This document shows, piece by piece, positions 8,053 through 18,212 of a DNA stretch of 64,000 nucleotides (its first letter is position 1; the number at the start of each line of letters is the position of its first letter). Source of the stretch: Bordetella parapertussis (GTDB taxonomy: Bacteria; Pseudomonadota; Gammaproteobacteria; Burkholderiales; SG8-41). The translations under genes and the position numbers were made by a program. The DNA lies in assembly GCA_945906815.1 (NCBI GenBank), contig CAMDRT010000003.1, positions 1 to 64,000 of the forward strand, in the 5' to 3' direction. The notes beneath the pieces were generated by a model. That model did not search any database, was not told where the DNA came from, and saw nothing but the letters and a program-made list of their open reading frames with translations.

Positions 8053-9576
8053 TTACCGCCGCCGTCCGCCGCCAAATATCCCGCCCAACACCCCGCGCAG
8101 AATTTCCTTGCCGACTTGTGTGCCTATGGCACGCATCGCGCTTTTTGCGGCAGTCTGTATCAGGCCGTCGTGGGTGCCACCGCGCGGTCCGGTGCTACCG
8201 ACAAAAATATCCTTGAGGGTGCCGAACATGCCGCCGCCGCCGGCTGCTGCGGGTTGTTGCGTTGTCGCACCAGCCGTGCCGACGGGCGCTGCGGCGCTGC
8301 CCGCTACGCGTCCTGAGAGTTTTTCGTAAGCCGATTCTCGATCGACAGTTTTTTCATAGACGCCGTCGACCAGCGAAAGTCGCATGCTGGCCGCGCGCTC
8401 TTCTGCGGTGACCGGCCCCAGCCTGCTGCCGGGTGGTGCGACGAACGCACGTTCAACCACAGTGGGCCTGCCCTTTTCGTCGAGGAACGATACCAGCGCT
8501 TCGCCCACGCCCAATTCGGTGATGATTTTTTCGACATCCAGCTTGGGGTTCGCGCGCAGGGTGGTGGCAGCGGCTTTCACCGCTTTCTGGTCGCGCGGGG
8601 TGAAGGCACGCAGCGCATGCTGCACGCGGTTGCCGAGTTGGCCGAGCACGGTGTCGGGCACATCCAGTGGGTTCTGGGTTACAAAATAAACGCCCACTCC
8701 TTTGGAGCGCACCAGCCGCACCACCTGCTCTATTTTCTCCAGCAGCGCCTGCGGCGCATCGGTGAACAGCAGATGCGCCTCGTCGAAAAAGAACACCAGC
8801 TTGGGTTTTTCCACATCGCCCACTTCAGGCAGTTGCTCGAACAGTTCCGACAGCATCCACAGCAAAAACGTCGCGTAGAGCTTGGGCGAGGTCATCAGTT
8901 TGTCGGCGGCGAGGATGTTGATGATGCCGCGGCCCTGGCTGTCGGTCTGGATGAAATCCATGATGTTGAGCGCGGGTTCACCGAAGAATTGGTCCGCGCC
9001 CTGGCTGTCGATTTCAAGCAGGCCGCGCTGAATCGCGCCGATGGAAGCGGCGGAGACATTGCCGTATTGCGTGGTGAAATCCTTGGCGTTGTTGCCCACG
9101 TATTGCAGCATCGCGCGCAGGTCTTTCATGTCGAGCAACAACAGGCCGTTGTCGTCGGCGATCTTGAACGCCAGTGTCAGCACGCCTTGCTGCGTGTCAT
9201 TCAAGTTCAGCATGCGCGCGAGCAGCAGCGGCCCCATTTCGGAGACGGTGGTGCGCACCGGGTGGCCTTGCTTGCCGAAGGTGTCCCAGAACACCACCGG
9301 GCAGGCTTCGTTTTTGAAGTCGTCGAGTTGCAGTTGCTCGACGCGCTCCTTGATCTTGCCCTTTAATGCGCCGGCCTGCGATAGTCCCGCAAGGTCGCCT
9401 TTGACGTCGGCCATGAACACCGGCACGCCGATGCGGCTTAACGACTCGGCGATACGTTGCAAGGTGACTGTTTTGCCGGTGCCCGTGGCGCCGGTTATGA
9501 GACCGTGGCGATTGGCGAGCGCGGGCAACAAATAGAGGTCATGCTCGCCTTTTGCAACTAATATAGGGTCGGGCAT
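8053..9576 (-). CDS. HerA-like P-loop ATPase (DUF853 / YjgR type)
   Basis: A 507-aa cytosolic ATPase of the DUF853 family, related to HerA/FtsK helicases. Walker A GATGTGKT at residues 29-36, Walker B as [13 protein letters not shown], and the signature [16 protein letters not shown] Gly- and Ala-rich linker near residues 420-445 precedes a C-terminal [10 protein letters not shown] tail. Start ATG 9576 has GGAGA upstream; the open frame extends 75 codons further but overlaps the yebC promoter side. Divergent from yebC, 61 bp apart. Role in vivo is unclear; E. coli YjgR is also uncharacterised. Confidence 0.88.
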   Translation of the reverse strand: MPDPILVAKGEHDLYLLPALANRHGLITGATGTGKTVTLQRIAESLSRIGVPVFMADVKGDLAGLSQAGALKGKIKERVEQLQLDDFKNEACPVVFWDTFGKQGHPVRTTVSEMGPLLLARMLNLNDTQQGVLTLAFKIADDNGLLLLDMKDLRAMLQYVGNNAKDFTTQYGNVSAASIGAIQRGLLEIDSQGADQFFGEPALNIMDFIQTDSQGRGIINILAADKLMTSPKLYATFLLWMLSELFEQLPEVGDVEKPKLVFFFDEAHLLFTDAPQALLEKIEQVVRLVRSKGVGVYFVTQNPLDVPDTVLGQLGNRVQHALRAFTPRDQKAVKAAATTLRANPKLDVEKIITELGVGEALVSFLDEKGRPTVVERAFVAPPGSRLGPVTAEERAASMRLSLVDGVYEKTVDRESAYEKLSGRVAGSAAAPVGTAGATTQQPAAAGGGGMFGTLKDIFVGSTGPRGGTHDGLIQTAAKSAMRAIGTQVGKEILRGVLGGIFGGGRRR

Positions 9577-9637
9577 GAAGGTCTCCGTGATAAAATTTTG
9601 TCGATTGTAGCCGGTTCCTAAACTGACTGAGGTTTTC

Positions 9638-10363
9638 ATGGCAGGACATTCCAAGTGGGCGAACATCCAGCACCGCAAAGGCCGGCAGGATGCCAAGCGC
9701 GGCAAGATTTTTACGCGGCTGATCAAGGAGATAACCGTGTCGGCGCGCATGGGCGGCGGCGATCCTGCGCTCAACCCGCGGTTGCGTCTGGCGATGGACA
9801 AGGCTTACGCCAGCAATATGCCGAAAGATAACGTCGAGCGCGCGATCAAGCGCGGCACAGGCGACCTGGAAGGCGTGAATTACGAAGAAATCCGCTACGA
9901 AGGCTACGGCATCGGCGGCGCCGCGGTGATGGTCGATTGCATGACGGACAACAAGACACGCACCGTGGCCGATGTGCGCTTTGCGTTCACCAAGAACGGC
10001 GGCAACATGGGCGCCGAAGGCTCCGTGGGGTTTCTGTTCAAGCATTGCGGGCAAATGGTATTCGCACCCGGCACCAATGAAGAAAAATTGATGGAAGCCG
10101 CCCTCGATGCTGGCGCCGAAGACGTGGTGGCCAACGACGATGGCAGTATCGAGGTGATTAGCGGCCCGCACGAGTTTCATACGGTAAAAGCGGGCATTGA
10201 AAAGGCCGGCTTCAAGCCCGAGATTGCTGAAGTCATCATGAAGCCTACGGTTGAAAACGCACTGGCGGGCGATGACGCGGTAAAGATGCAAAAGTTACTG
10301 GATGCGCTCGAAGCACTGGATGACGTGCAGGAAGTGTATACCTCGGCACTCCTAGATGAGTGA
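9638..10363 (+). CDS. yebC: YebC/PmpR family regulatory protein
   Basis: A 241-aa protein, full family length, beginning [18 protein letters not shown], the invariant YebC N terminus. [16 protein letters not shown] and [15 protein letters not shown] are also diagnostic. The family was described as transcriptional regulators and more recently linked to relief of ribosome stalling at polyproline. Placement just before ruvC is the standard order in proteobacteria. The stop codon lies inside the left arm of a 14-bp hairpin. Confidence 0.97.
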   Translation: MAGHSKWANIQHRKGRQDAKRGKIFTRLIKEITVSARMGGGDPALNPRLRLAMDKAYASNMPKDNVERAIKRGTGDLEGVNYEEIRYEGYGIGGAAVMVDCMTDNKTRTVADVRFAFTKNGGNMGAEGSVGFLFKHCGQMVFAPGTNEEKLMEAALDAGAEDVVANDDGSIEVISGPHEFHTVKAGIEKAGFKPEIAEVIMKPTVENALAGDDAVKMQKLLDALEALDDVQEVYTSALLDE

Positions 10364-10417
10364 GGCGTGAGGCGTGATGCACGAACACCAGCACATGAGC
10401 GGTGCCTCACGCCTCAC
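10360..10417. repeat. 14-bp perfect hairpin across the yebC/ruvC junction
   Basis: GTGAGGCGTGAGGC at 10360-10373 pairs exactly with GCCTCACGCCTCAC at 10404-10417, loop 30 nt. The arms are internal tandem heptamers (GTGAGGC / GCCTCAC). It covers the yebC stop and every conventional start codon available to ruvC. There is no T-run after it, so it is not a standard terminator. Confidence 0.85.
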
Positions 10418-10946
10418 ACCTCACGCGATTCGAATATTAGGCATTGATCCGGGGTTGCGCGCCACCGGCTTCGGCATTCTGGACAAAACCGGCAGCCAGC
10501 TCGCGTACGTTACCAGCGGCTGCATCAAAACCGGCAGCGGCGAATTGCCGTTGCGACTGAAGACCATACTCGATGGCCTCGCCGAGGTGATTGACGCCAA
10601 CGCGCCGCTGCAAGTTGCGGTAGAAAAAGTATTCGTCAACGTCAATCCGCAATCCACGCTGCTGCTCGGTCAGGCGCGCGGCGCGGCAATTTGCGCAGCG
10701 GTCATGCGCCATCTGCCGGTTTCGGAATACACGGCGCTGCAAGTCAAACAAGCGGTGGTCGGCAATGGCCACGCTAAAAAGGAACAGGTGCAGGAAATGG
10801 TGAAACGCTTGTTGCGCCTGGCGGGTGACCCCAGCCCCGATGCGGCCGACGCGCTGGCGTGCGCGATATGCCATGCGCACGGTGGGCAGGGGCTGGGACG
10901 GCTAGCGACGGCGGGATATCGGGTCAGGCGGGGGAGGCTGATTTGA
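10377..10946 (+). CDS. ruvC: Crossover junction endodeoxyribonuclease RuvC
   Basis: Holliday-junction resolvase. Catalytic acidic residues are seen in [17 protein letters not shown] and DAADALACA. The conserved protein starts at IRILGIDPG, but no ATG, GTG or TTG stands there, only ATT at 10428. Real candidates are ATG 10377 (GTGAGG 4 nt upstream), GTG 10374 and ATG 10395, which add 11-18 residues encoded by the hairpin repeat. I use 10377, with low certainty for the exact start. It overlaps ruvA by 4 bp, so translation is coupled. Confidence 0.93.
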   Translation: MHEHQHMSGASRLTPHAIRILGIDPGLRATGFGILDKTGSQLAYVTSGCIKTGSGELPLRLKTILDGLAEVIDANAPLQVAVEKVFVNVNPQSTLLLGQARGAAICAAVMRHLPVSEYTALQVKQAVVGNGHAKKEQVQEMVKRLLRLAGDPSPDAADALACAICHAHGGQGLGRLATAGYRVRRGRLI

Positions 10947-11524
10947 TCGGACGCATTGCCGGCAAACTGTTATCGAAGCAACCACCACAGATTGTGGTGG
11001 ACGTGCTGGGCGTCGGTTATGAAATCGATGTGCCGATGAGCACGCTGTACCAATTGCCGGCGATAGGCGCCGACATCACCTTGCTCACGCACCTCACGGT
11101 GCGTGAAGATGCGCATCTGCTCTACGGTTTTGCTACCGATCAGGAGCGCACCGTATTCCGCCAGTTGCTGAAAATCTCTGGCGTGGGCGCGCGCACCGCG
11201 CTGTCGGTGTTGTCGGGATTGAGCGTTGCCGACTTGCATCAGGCGGTGAGCACACAGGACAGCGGACGGCTAGTCAAGGTGCCCGGCATCGGCAAAAAAA
11301 CTGCTGAACGTTTGTTGCTGGAGTTAAGAGACAAACTCAAGGTAACTGTGATTGCGTCAGCTGCCACGGGCGCGATCGATGTGGGGTCTGATATCGTCAA
11401 CGCACTGCTCTCGCTCGGCTATAACGACAAAGAGGCGTCGTGGGCAGTCAAGCAATTGCCGCTGGGTGCGGGTGTGAATGACGGGATTCGACAGGCGCTG
11501 AAACTGCTCTCCAAATCAACATGA
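10943..11524 (+). CDS. ruvA: Holliday junction branch migration protein RuvA
   Basis: A 193-aa DNA-binding subunit of the RuvAB branch-migration complex. The TTG start at 10943 follows GGGGGAGG with ideal spacing and overlaps the ruvC TGA. This gives the expected N terminus LIGRIAGKL (Met-initiated) and [10 protein letters not shown]. The helix-hairpin-helix motifs are present in [17 protein letters not shown] and [20 protein letters not shown]. The C-terminal RuvB-interacting domain ends [15 protein letters not shown]. Overlaps ruvB by ATGA. Confidence 0.96.
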   Translation: MIGRIAGKLLSKQPPQIVVDVLGVGYEIDVPMSTLYQLPAIGADITLLTHLTVREDAHLLYGFATDQERTVFRQLLKISGVGARTALSVLSGLSVADLHQAVSTQDSGRLVKVPGIGKKTAERLLLELRDKLKVTVIASAATGAIDVGSDIVNALLSLGYNDKEASWAVKQLPLGAGVNDGIRQALKLLSKST

Positions 11525-12585
11525 CCGTCGAAACCGACCGCCTCATAACCGCCACCCCCGCCTCCGTGCAGGAAGAGGTGTTCGAGCGCGCGCTGCGACC
11601 GAAACAACTCGACGAATACATCGGCCAGGAAAAAATCCGTGCGCAGTTGTCGATTTTCATCGAGGCCGCGCGCCGGCGCAAAGAGCCGCTTGATCACGTG
11701 CTGCTGTTCGGGCCGCCAGGGCTTGGAAAAACCACGCTGGCGCACATCATCGCGCGCGAGATGGGGGTGAATCTACGCCACACCTCGGGGCCGGTGCTGG
11801 AGCGCGCAGGTGATCTGGCGGCGATACTCACCAACCTCGAACCCAACGACGTGCTGTTCATCGACGAGATCCATCGCTTGTCGCCGGTGGTGGAAGAAAT
11901 ACTCTATCCCGCACTGGAGGATTACCAGATCGACATCATGATCGGCGAAGGTCCGGCGGCGCGCTCCGTCAAACTCGATCTGCCGCCGTTTACACTGGTG
12001 GGTGCGACCACACGCGCGGGCATGCTCACCAATCCGCTGCGCGATCGTTTTGGCATCGTGGCGCGACTGGAGTTCTACAGCGTCGAGGAGTTGACGCGCA
12101 TCGTAGCGCGCTCCGCCAAGCTGCTCGAAGTCGAGACTGCTCTCGACGGCGCGCGCGAAATCGCTGGCCGTTCGCGCGGCACGCCGCGTATTTCCAACCG
12201 CTTGCTGCGTCGTGTGCGCGATTTTGCCGAAGTTAAGGCCGACGGCAGCATCAGCCGCGAGGTCGCGGATGCGGCGCTGAAAATGCTCGATGTCGATGCC
12301 TTGGGACTGGACGTGATGGATCGCAAGTTGCTGCTGGCGGTGATCGAACGTTTTGATGGTGGCCCGGTCGGCGTGGACAACCTCGCCGCTGCCATCGGCG
12401 AAGAGCGCGACACCATCGAAGACGTGCTCGAGCCGTATTTGATTCAGCAAGGCTACCTGCAGCGCACGCCGCGCGGGCGCATGGCGACAGCGAGCTCGTA
12501 CCGACATTTCGGCCTGGTGCAGCCGAAGAACGCGCTGACGCCGGATTTGTGGGACGCCGAATCTGCCCGCGCCGCCAAGCCCTGA
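11521..12585 (+). CDS. ruvB: Holliday junction branch migration ATPase RuvB
   Basis: A 354-aa AAA+ motor that drives branch migration with RuvA. Walker A GPPGLGKT at residues 64-71, Walker [10 protein letters not shown], sensor 1 in [20 protein letters not shown] and the arginine-finger region. The C-terminal winged helix includes [18 protein letters not shown]. Start ATG 11521 overlaps the ruvA stop (ATGA), so ruvC-ruvA-ruvB is one translationally coupled unit. The last 15 residues are Ala-rich and non-conserved. Confidence 0.97.
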   Translation: MTVETDRLITATPASVQEEVFERALRPKQLDEYIGQEKIRAQLSIFIEAARRRKEPLDHVLLFGPPGLGKTTLAHIIAREMGVNLRHTSGPVLERAGDLAAILTNLEPNDVLFIDEIHRLSPVVEEILYPALEDYQIDIMIGEGPAARSVKLDLPPFTLVGATTRAGMLTNPLRDRFGIVARLEFYSVEELTRIVARSAKLLEVETALDGAREIAGRSRGTPRISNRLLRRVRDFAEVKADGSISREVADAALKMLDVDALGLDVMDRKLLLAVIERFDGGPVGVDNLAAAIGEERDTIEDVLEPYLIQQGYLQRTPRGRMATASSYRHFGLVQPKNALTPDLWDAESARAAKP

Positions 12586-12721
12586 GTGGTATCGGGTTGG
12601 GCGCTTAACCCCACTGCGCCGTGTGCAACGTGGGCAGGGGCATGGCTGTGGCAGGTGTATGCCTTAGCAACATAAAGCCCGTTAGAATACCGCAACTGCT
12701 CCGCACAAGAATAAGGACACC

Positions 12722-13405
12722 ATGAATCCGGGCGTAACGCACGACATGTCGATCATCAGCCTGATTACCGGCGCCAGCGTGCTGGTGCAGGTGGTGATGC
12801 TGATTCTGCTGCTGGCCTCGTTATTTTCGTGGTACTACATATTTCTCAAGCATTTCGCGCTGCGCCGCGCCACCGTGCTTGCCAATGAGTTCGAAAAGCA
12901 GTTCTGGAGCGGCGCTGATCTGAACGATTTGCATCAGCGCGCGATGAATGCGCGCACCGGCGCAGGCAGCATGGAACGTATTTTCGAGGCGGGCTTTCGT
13001 GAGTTCATGAAGCTGCGCAACCAGCCTGGCATGGATGTGCGCGCGGTGACCGACGGCACGCGCCGCGCCATGCGCGCCACCTATCAGCGCGAAATGGATG
13101 AACTGGAATCGCATTTGTCGTTTCTGGCCTCGGTCGGCTCGGTCAGCCCCTATGTCGGGCTGTTCGGCACGGTGTGGGGCATCATGAATTCATTTCGCGG
13201 CTTGTCGAATGTGGCGCAGGCCACGCTGGCAGCGGTGGCGCCGGGCATAGCCGAGGCGCTGGTGGCGACTGCGATGGGCCTGTTTGCCGCGATACCGGCG
13301 GTGCTTGCCTACAACCGCTTTGCGGGCGATGTGAGTCGGCTGGCGATTCGTTACGATTCGTTCATGGAAGAGTTTTCCAACATTTTGCAGCGGCAAGTGA
13401 AGTGA
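12722..13405 (+). CDS. tolQ: Tol-Pal system protein TolQ
   Basis: A 227-aa inner-membrane proton-channel subunit of the Tol-Pal system. There are three membrane segments: an N-terminal one (VVMLILLLASLFSWYYIFL) and two C-terminal ones around VGLFGTVWGIMNSFRGL and ALVATAMGLFAAIPAVLAY, typical of the MotA/TolQ/ExbB family. Start ATG 12722 has AAGGA upstream. First gene of a tight tolQRAB-pal-cpoB operon. Works with TolR to energise TolA for envelope constriction. Confidence 0.97.
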   Translation: MNPGVTHDMSIISLITGASVLVQVVMLILLLASLFSWYYIFLKHFALRRATVLANEFEKQFWSGADLNDLHQRAMNARTGAGSMERIFEAGFREFMKLRNQPGMDVRAVTDGTRRAMRATYQREMDELESHLSFLASVGSVSPYVGLFGTVWGIMNSFRGLSNVAQATLAAVAPGIAEALVATAMGLFAAIPAVLAYNRFAGDVSRLAIRYDSFMEEFSNILQRQVK

Positions 13406-13415
13406 CGACCCCACC

Positions 13416-13841
13416 ATGATTACCGACAAGCGCAGCGGCCACAAGCTGATGAACCAGATTAACGTCGTGCCCTACATCGACGTGATGCTGGTGCTGCTGG
13501 TGATTTTCATGGTGACCGCGCCCCTGGTGAATCCGGGACAGATCGAGTTGCCGCAGGTGGGCACAACATCCGCCCCGCCGGTGCAGCCGCTGGAGGTTTC
13601 GATCCGCAGCGACCAATCGATCTGGCTGCGCGATCGCTCGCAGGGTTCCAACGAACACAAAGTAACACGCGGCGATCTGGTGAAGGCGATCCGTGCAAAA
13701 CAAAAAACCAATCCAGAACAGGCCGTGGTGATCGCCGCCGACAAGGATGTGCGTTACGAAGCCGTGCTCGAAGTCATGGATACGCTGCAACAACATCAGG
13801 TCAGGAAAGTCGGTCTGCTTGCCAAGCCGCGCGGCGGATAG
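13416..13841 (+). CDS. tolR: Tol-Pal system protein TolR
   Basis: A 141-aa ExbD/TolR family protein: short cytosolic N terminus, one membrane helix (PYIDVMLVLLVIFMVTAPL) containing the essential Asp that carries the proton path, then a periplasmic domain ending LQQHQVRKVGLLAKPRGG. Follows tolQ by 10 bp. Length is normal for the family. Confidence 0.97.
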   Translation: MITDKRSGHKLMNQINVVPYIDVMLVLLVIFMVTAPLVNPGQIELPQVGTTSAPPVQPLEVSIRSDQSIWLRDRSQGSNEHKVTRGDLVKAIRAKQKTNPEQAVVIAADKDVRYEAVLEVMDTLQQHQVRKVGLLAKPRGG

Positions 13842-13847
13842 ACGGGC

Positions 13848-14630
13848 ATGAACGCCACGCCCTCCCAGCACCGCGATAAGAGCAAAGCGCGCGCGCTCGC
13901 AGTGGCGATGCACGCGTTGTTTATCCTGCTGCTGATCTTTGGTGTGTCGTGGCAAAGAAAGCCGGAAGTGCCGGTAGTGGCTGATCTGTGGAGCAGTCTG
14001 CCGCCCATGGCGCAGCCCCCGGTTATTGCACCGCCACCTGAGCCGGCGGCGGAACCAGTTCCGCCCAAGCCGGTTCCACCCAAGCCCGTGCCCCGTGTCG
14101 TGCCGCCGCCCAAGGCGGAGCCCGTAGCCGCACCCAAGCCCGATATCGCGGTGCAGAAAAAGCCTGCAATAGAAAAAAAGACTGAGCCCAAACCCGAACC
14201 CAAAAAACGCGAAGACGATAAAGCGGCGCGCCTGCAGAAAGAAGCCGAGCTCAAAAAACAGCATGAAGAGCGCGAACTGGAATTGAAAAAATTTAGCGCT
14301 GAAAAAGAAGCCAACACCAAAGCCGCGGCGCAAGCGGCAGAGCAAGCCAAGATCATTTCCGAGTACCTGGAGCGTATCCGCAGCAAGGTGCGGCAGAACA
14401 TCATTGAACCGCCGGGCCTGCTGGGCAATCCCACGGCGGAGTTTGATGTGGTGTTGATACCCGGCGGCGAGGTGCTGAGCGTGCGGCTGGTGCGCTCCAG
14501 TGGCGTACCTGCGTACGATGTCGCCGCCGAGCGTGCGATAGTCAAATCCACGCCACTGCCGCTGCCGCCGAACCCGGAGCTTTTTTCACGCTTTCGTGAC
14601 CTACGTCTCAGTGTACGCCCCAAACAATAA
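13848..14630 (+). CDS. tolA: Cell envelope protein TolA
   Basis: A 260-aa inner-membrane protein linking TolQR to TolB-Pal. One membrane helix near residues 15-36, then a Pro/Lys-rich stretch with repeated PPKPVPPKP units (about 60-110), a Lys/Glu/Ala-rich helical region (about 115-165), and a C-terminal TonB/TolA domain (IRSKVRQNIIEPPGL... FDVVLIPGGEV). Six bp after tolR, and its stop overlaps the tolB ATG by one base. The low-complexity linker gives long antisense open frames that are not genes. Confidence 0.95.
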   Translation: MNATPSQHRDKSKARALAVAMHALFILLLIFGVSWQRKPEVPVVADLWSSLPPMAQPPVIAPPPEPAAEPVPPKPVPPKPVPRVVPPPKAEPVAAPKPDIAVQKKPAIEKKTEPKPEPKKREDDKAARLQKEAELKKQHEERELELKKFSAEKEANTKAAAQAAEQAKIISEYLERIRSKVRQNIIEPPGLLGNPTAEFDVVLIPGGEVLSVRLVRSSGVPAYDVAAERAIVKSTPLPLPPNPELFSRFRDLRLSVRPKQ

Positions 14631-15946
14631 TGCGAATACGACGTAACCATATGATATTAAACATATTTTTTAAATTAATGCCAAGCTTGTTGAGCGTGGT
14701 TCTGCTGTTGTCGGCAGCCGCCCATGCCGCCATGACCATCGATATAGTCGGCAGTGGCGCCAATCAAATTCCCCTCGCGCTGGTGCAGTTTCGCGACGAA
14801 GGCGGGCTTAAGCAGCAAATCTCGCCGGTGATTGCCGCCGATCTCGCGCGCAGCGGTCTGTTCAATTTGATTGATGCCACTGGCGTCAAGCCACAGTATG
14901 AGCCGGAGCACATTGATTATCCGTTGTGGCGTGCACGCAGCGCCGATGCGGTGGTGATCGGCAGCGTCTCGGCGCAAGCCGATGGCCGCTATGAAGTGCG
15001 CTTTCGCCTGATGGATGCGGCGCGGCAGACGCAGCTCGCGGGATTTTCGTACCTGTCTTCAGCGGCGCAACTGCGGCTCACCGCACACAAGATTGCCGAT
15101 GTGATTTACGAAAAGCTGATCGGCGAAAAAGGCGCGTTCGCCACGCGCATCGCCTATGTGGTGCGCCGGCCTGGCAAACGCTTTGAGTTGCACGTTGCCG
15201 ATGCCGATGGTTTTGCGCCGCAGACCATACTGGCGTCGAATGAGCCGCTGATCTCGCCCACCTGGTCGCCCGATGGCTCGCGGCTGGCCTATGTGTCGTT
15301 TGAGCAAAAAAAACCCGTGGTCTATGTGCAGTCGGTAGCCACGGGTGCGCGGCAGGCGGTGGCGAATTTTTTTGGCAGCAACAGCGCACCGGCGTGGTCA
15401 CCCGACGGACGGCGGCTGGCCGTGGTGCTGTCGCGCGACGGCGGTTCGCAAATGAACCTGATCAACACCGACGGCAGCGGGCAGCCGCTACGCCTTGCGG
15501 CGAGCGCGTCGATCGATACCGAGCCCAATTTTTCGCCCGACGGCAGCGCGATTATATTTACCTCGGATCGTGGCGGCGGGCCGCAGATTTATCGCATCGC
15601 CGTAGCGGGTGGGCCGGTGCAGCGCCTGACCTTCGAAGGCAGTTACAACATTTCACCGCGCCATAGCCCCGACGGTAAAAGCTTTACCTTCATACAGCGC
15701 AATGGCGGGCGTTACAACGTGGCGGTGCAGGATTTCGCCACCCGCCAGGTGCAGGTATTGAGCGAAGGTGGCGTCGATGAATCACCCAGTTTTTCGCCCA
15801 ACGGACGCATGATTCTCTACGCGAGCGAGACCGGGGGGCGTGGTATATTAGCCGCCGTTTCCAGCGATGGCCGGGTGAAACAACGGTTTACGGAAAGTGC
15901 CGGCGACATACGGGAACCCGCATGGGGCCCGATGGTCAGTAAGTAG
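14630..15946 (+). CDS. tolB: Tol-Pal system beta-propeller protein TolB
   Basis: A 438-aa periplasmic protein. The signal peptide ends AAAHA, then an N-terminal TolB domain (IPLALVQFRDEGG) and a six-bladed propeller with repeated WSPDGSRLAYVS-like blades (about residues 205-430). The start overlaps the tolA stop; ATG 14651 is an in-frame alternative giving a shorter n-region. Binds Pal and the TolA C terminus. Confidence 0.97.
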   Translation: MRIRRNHMILNIFFKLMPSLLSVVLLLSAAAHAAMTIDIVGSGANQIPLALVQFRDEGGLKQQISPVIAADLARSGLFNLIDATGVKPQYEPEHIDYPLWRARSADAVVIGSVSAQADGRYEVRFRLMDAARQTQLAGFSYLSSAAQLRLTAHKIADVIYEKLIGEKGAFATRIAYVVRRPGKRFELHVADADGFAPQTILASNEPLISPTWSPDGSRLAYVSFEQKKPVVYVQSVATGARQAVANFFGSNSAPAWSPDGRRLAVVLSRDGGSQMNLINTDGSGQPLRLAASASIDTEPNFSPDGSAIIFTSDRGGGPQIYRIAVAGGPVQRLTFEGSYNISPRHSPDGKSFTFIQRNGGRYNVAVQDFATRQVQVLSEGGVDESPSFSPNGRMILYASETGGRGILAAVSSDGRVKQRFTESAGDIREPAWGPMVSK

Positions 15947-15986
15947 CCTGCGACACTACTGACAACATAAACTGAGGAGTATTAAC

Positions 15987-16553
15987 TTGCTGAAAATTCT
16001 CTCTGCATTAACCCTCGTGGTCATGCTCGCGGCGTGCAGCAGCACACCCACCAAGGAACAGGATGGCGCGCCAGTGGTGGATGGCACGCAGAGCACGCAA
16101 CCCCCACCCACCCAGCAGCCGCCGATAGCGGTCACGCCGCAGCCGGTCAAGCCCGCGCAAATTGATCCGCCCACGCAACTCACTGGCCCGGCCGCGCTGA
16201 AAGACCCGAAGAGCATTCTATCCAAACGCATCATTTATTTTGATTACGACAGCAATCTGGTGAAGGAAGAATTCCGTCCGCTGGTGGTGGCGCACGCCAA
16301 ATACATTGCCCAGGACGCCAAGGCGAAAATGATTATTCAGGGCAACACCGATGAACGCGGCGGCCGCGAATACAATCTCGCGCTGGGTCAGCGCCGCGCC
16401 GATGCGGTGAAGCAAATGATGTCCGTGCTCGGCGCCGAATCGTCACGCGTTGAGACGGTAAGTTTCGGCAAGGAAAAGCCGCGCGCCGAAGGCCGCAGCG
16501 AAGCCGCGTTCACCGAAAACCGGCGCGCGGAAATCGTGTATCAGACCGATTAG
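15987..16553 (+). CDS. pal: Peptidoglycan-associated lipoprotein Pal
   Basis: A 188-aa outer-membrane lipoprotein. The TTG start at 15987 has TGAGGAGT with 6-nt spacing. Signal peptide with lipobox MLAAC (acylated Cys about residue 16), a Pro/Thr/Gln-rich linker to about residue 60, then an OmpA-like peptidoglycan-binding domain including YFDYDSNLV and GNTDERGGREYNLALGQRRA. The usual Tol-Pal position, 40 bp after tolB. Confidence 0.97.
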   Translation: MLKILSALTLVVMLAACSSTPTKEQDGAPVVDGTQSTQPPPTQQPPIAVTPQPVKPAQIDPPTQLTGPAALKDPKSILSKRIIYFDYDSNLVKEEFRPLVVAHAKYIAQDAKAKMIIQGNTDERGGREYNLALGQRRADAVKQMMSVLGAESSRVETVSFGKEKPRAEGRSEAAFTENRRAEIVYQTD

Positions 16554-16570
16554 CCGATGAGAGCCAGAGC

Positions 16571-17422
16571 GTGAGGCGCAGCGGAAATTGCGGGGTGCTG
16601 GGTCAGGTGGCGGGTGCATTGCTGTTTGCGCTGACTGTTGCCGTGCCTGCGTACGCCGGCATGTTCGACGACGATTTCGCGCGCAAGGGTGTGGCCGATC
16701 AGGCGCGGCGTCTCGACGAATTCAAACTCGAAGCTAAAAGTCAGACGGATACGCTTGCGGGCCGCCTGGGCAAGCTTGAAGAAGCGCTGCGCGGCAACCA
16801 GGTCACGCAACAATCGATACTCGAACTGGTGAATCAGATGGAGTTGCTCAAGCGCGAAATTCAGAGCTTGCGCGGACAAATCGAAGTGGTGAACAATGGC
16901 GTTGAAAGCAACGCCAAGCGCCAGCGCGATATGTATGTCGATCTCGATACGCGCCTGCGGCGCATGGAGCCGAGCACCGCGCCGCCGTCTGCCGCCGCAC
17001 CTGCGGACGCCGCGGCACCTGCAGCAGCACCGCCCGCAGCGGCCGCCGCCGACGAAACGCGCATGTACGAAACCGCGCAGCAACAACGGCGCCTCGGTAA
17101 TTACCGGGATGCGATTACCTCGTTGCAGTCCTTTCTGGGGCAGTATCCGAAAAGCACGTTGGCGCATCGCGCGCAATACTGGATTGGCGATTCTTATTTC
17201 AATCTGCGCGATTACAAAAATGCCATTGCCAGCCAGCAAAAGCTGATTGCGGCCTATCCCGACAGCGCCTCCGCGCCGGACGCCATGCTGAACATCGCCA
17301 GTGCGCAAGCGGAACTCGGTGAAGCTGCCAGCGCGCGCAAAACGATGGACGGCCTGGTGGTGCGTTACCCCGGCAGCGACGCGGCTGAAAAAGCCAAGCG
17401 GCGCCTGACCACGCTCAGGTAA
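16571..17422 (+). CDS. cpoB: Cell division coordinator CpoB (YbgF)
   Basis: A 283-aa periplasmic protein with a GTG start at 16571, 17 bp after pal. The signal peptide ends VPAYAG. A coiled-coil trimerisation region follows (about 40-130), then an Ala/Pro-rich linker (about 137-160) and three TPR units (YETAQQQRRLGNYRDAI onward). The family links Tol-Pal constriction to PBP1B activity. No strong Shine-Dalgarno is seen, suggesting coupling to pal. Confidence 0.93.
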   Translation: MRRSGNCGVLGQVAGALLFALTVAVPAYAGMFDDDFARKGVADQARRLDEFKLEAKSQTDTLAGRLGKLEEALRGNQVTQQSILELVNQMELLKREIQSLRGQIEVVNNGVESNAKRQRDMYVDLDTRLRRMEPSTAPPSAAAPADAAAPAAAPPAAAAADETRMYETAQQQRRLGNYRDAITSLQSFLGQYPKSTLAHRAQYWIGDSYFNLRDYKNAIASQQKLIAAYPDSASAPDAMLNIASAQAELGEAASARKTMDGLVVRYPGSDAAEKAKRRLTTLR

Positions 17423-17460
17423 CTATTGACTAAAGCGTGCGTTGATGCACGCGCCCACGC

Positions 17461-18132
17461 ATGAAAACCGCAGTCGTGCTACTTTCCGGCGGACTCGATT
17501 CCGCCACCGTACTCGCCCTGGCGCGCGAGCAGGGCTACATTTGCCACTGCCTGTCGCTGGATTACGGCCAGCGTCATCGCGCGGAACTCGTCGCGGCCGC
17601 GCGTGTTGCGCATGCGTTGGGTGCCGCGCGCCACCGCGTGGTTAAAATTGATCTCGCGGGTTTTGGCGGCTCGGCATTAACGGATGCAACGATTGCAGTG
17701 CCGACCGGTGGCATCGCACCGGGCATACCCGTGACCTACGTGCCTGCACGCAACACCATACTGCTGTCGTTTGCGCTGGCGAATGCCGAAGTCGCGGGCG
17801 CGAACGATATTTTTTTCGGCGCCAACGCGGTGGATTACTCCGGTTATCCGGATTGCCGGCCTGAGTACGTCAAGGCCTACGAAACCATGGCAAATCTTGC
17901 AACCAGGGCGGCAGTGGAAGGTCAGCGCTTGACCATCCATACCCCGATCATCGCCTTGTCCAAAGCCGACATCATTCGCAAGGGCATTGCGCTCGGTGTG
18001 GACTACGCGTTGACGGTATCGTGCTACCAGGCCACGGATGAGGGCCTCGCGTGCGGCCAATGCGATGCGTGCCGGTTGCGCCGCAGCGGCTTTGAGCAGG
18101 CAGGCGTGAGTGATCCCACGCGATATGCTTGA
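17461..18132 (+). CDS. queC: 7-cyano-7-deazaguanine synthase QueC
   Basis: A 223-aa enzyme converting 7-carboxy-7-deazaguanine to preQ0 in queuosine biosynthesis. The PP-loop motif SGGLDSAT is at residues 9-16, and the C-terminal zinc Cys cluster is visible as [37 protein letters not shown] is family-typical. Placed directly after cpoB as in many proteobacteria; other que genes are not in the window. Confidence 0.97.
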   Translation: MKTAVVLLSGGLDSATVLALAREQGYICHCLSLDYGQRHRAELVAAARVAHALGAARHRVVKIDLAGFGGSALTDATIAVPTGGIAPGIPVTYVPARNTILLSFALANAEVAGANDIFFGANAVDYSGYPDCRPEYVKAYETMANLATRAAVEGQRLTIHTPIIALSKADIIRKGIALGVDYALTVSCYQATDEGLACGQCDACRLRRSGFEQAGVSDPTRYA

Positions 18133-18212
18133 GTGCATAGTATTCAATAAAAACAATGTGTTACGATATACTTACGCTGTCAGACAGCCTTCTGCCTTAA
18201 GCCACCTGCCGC

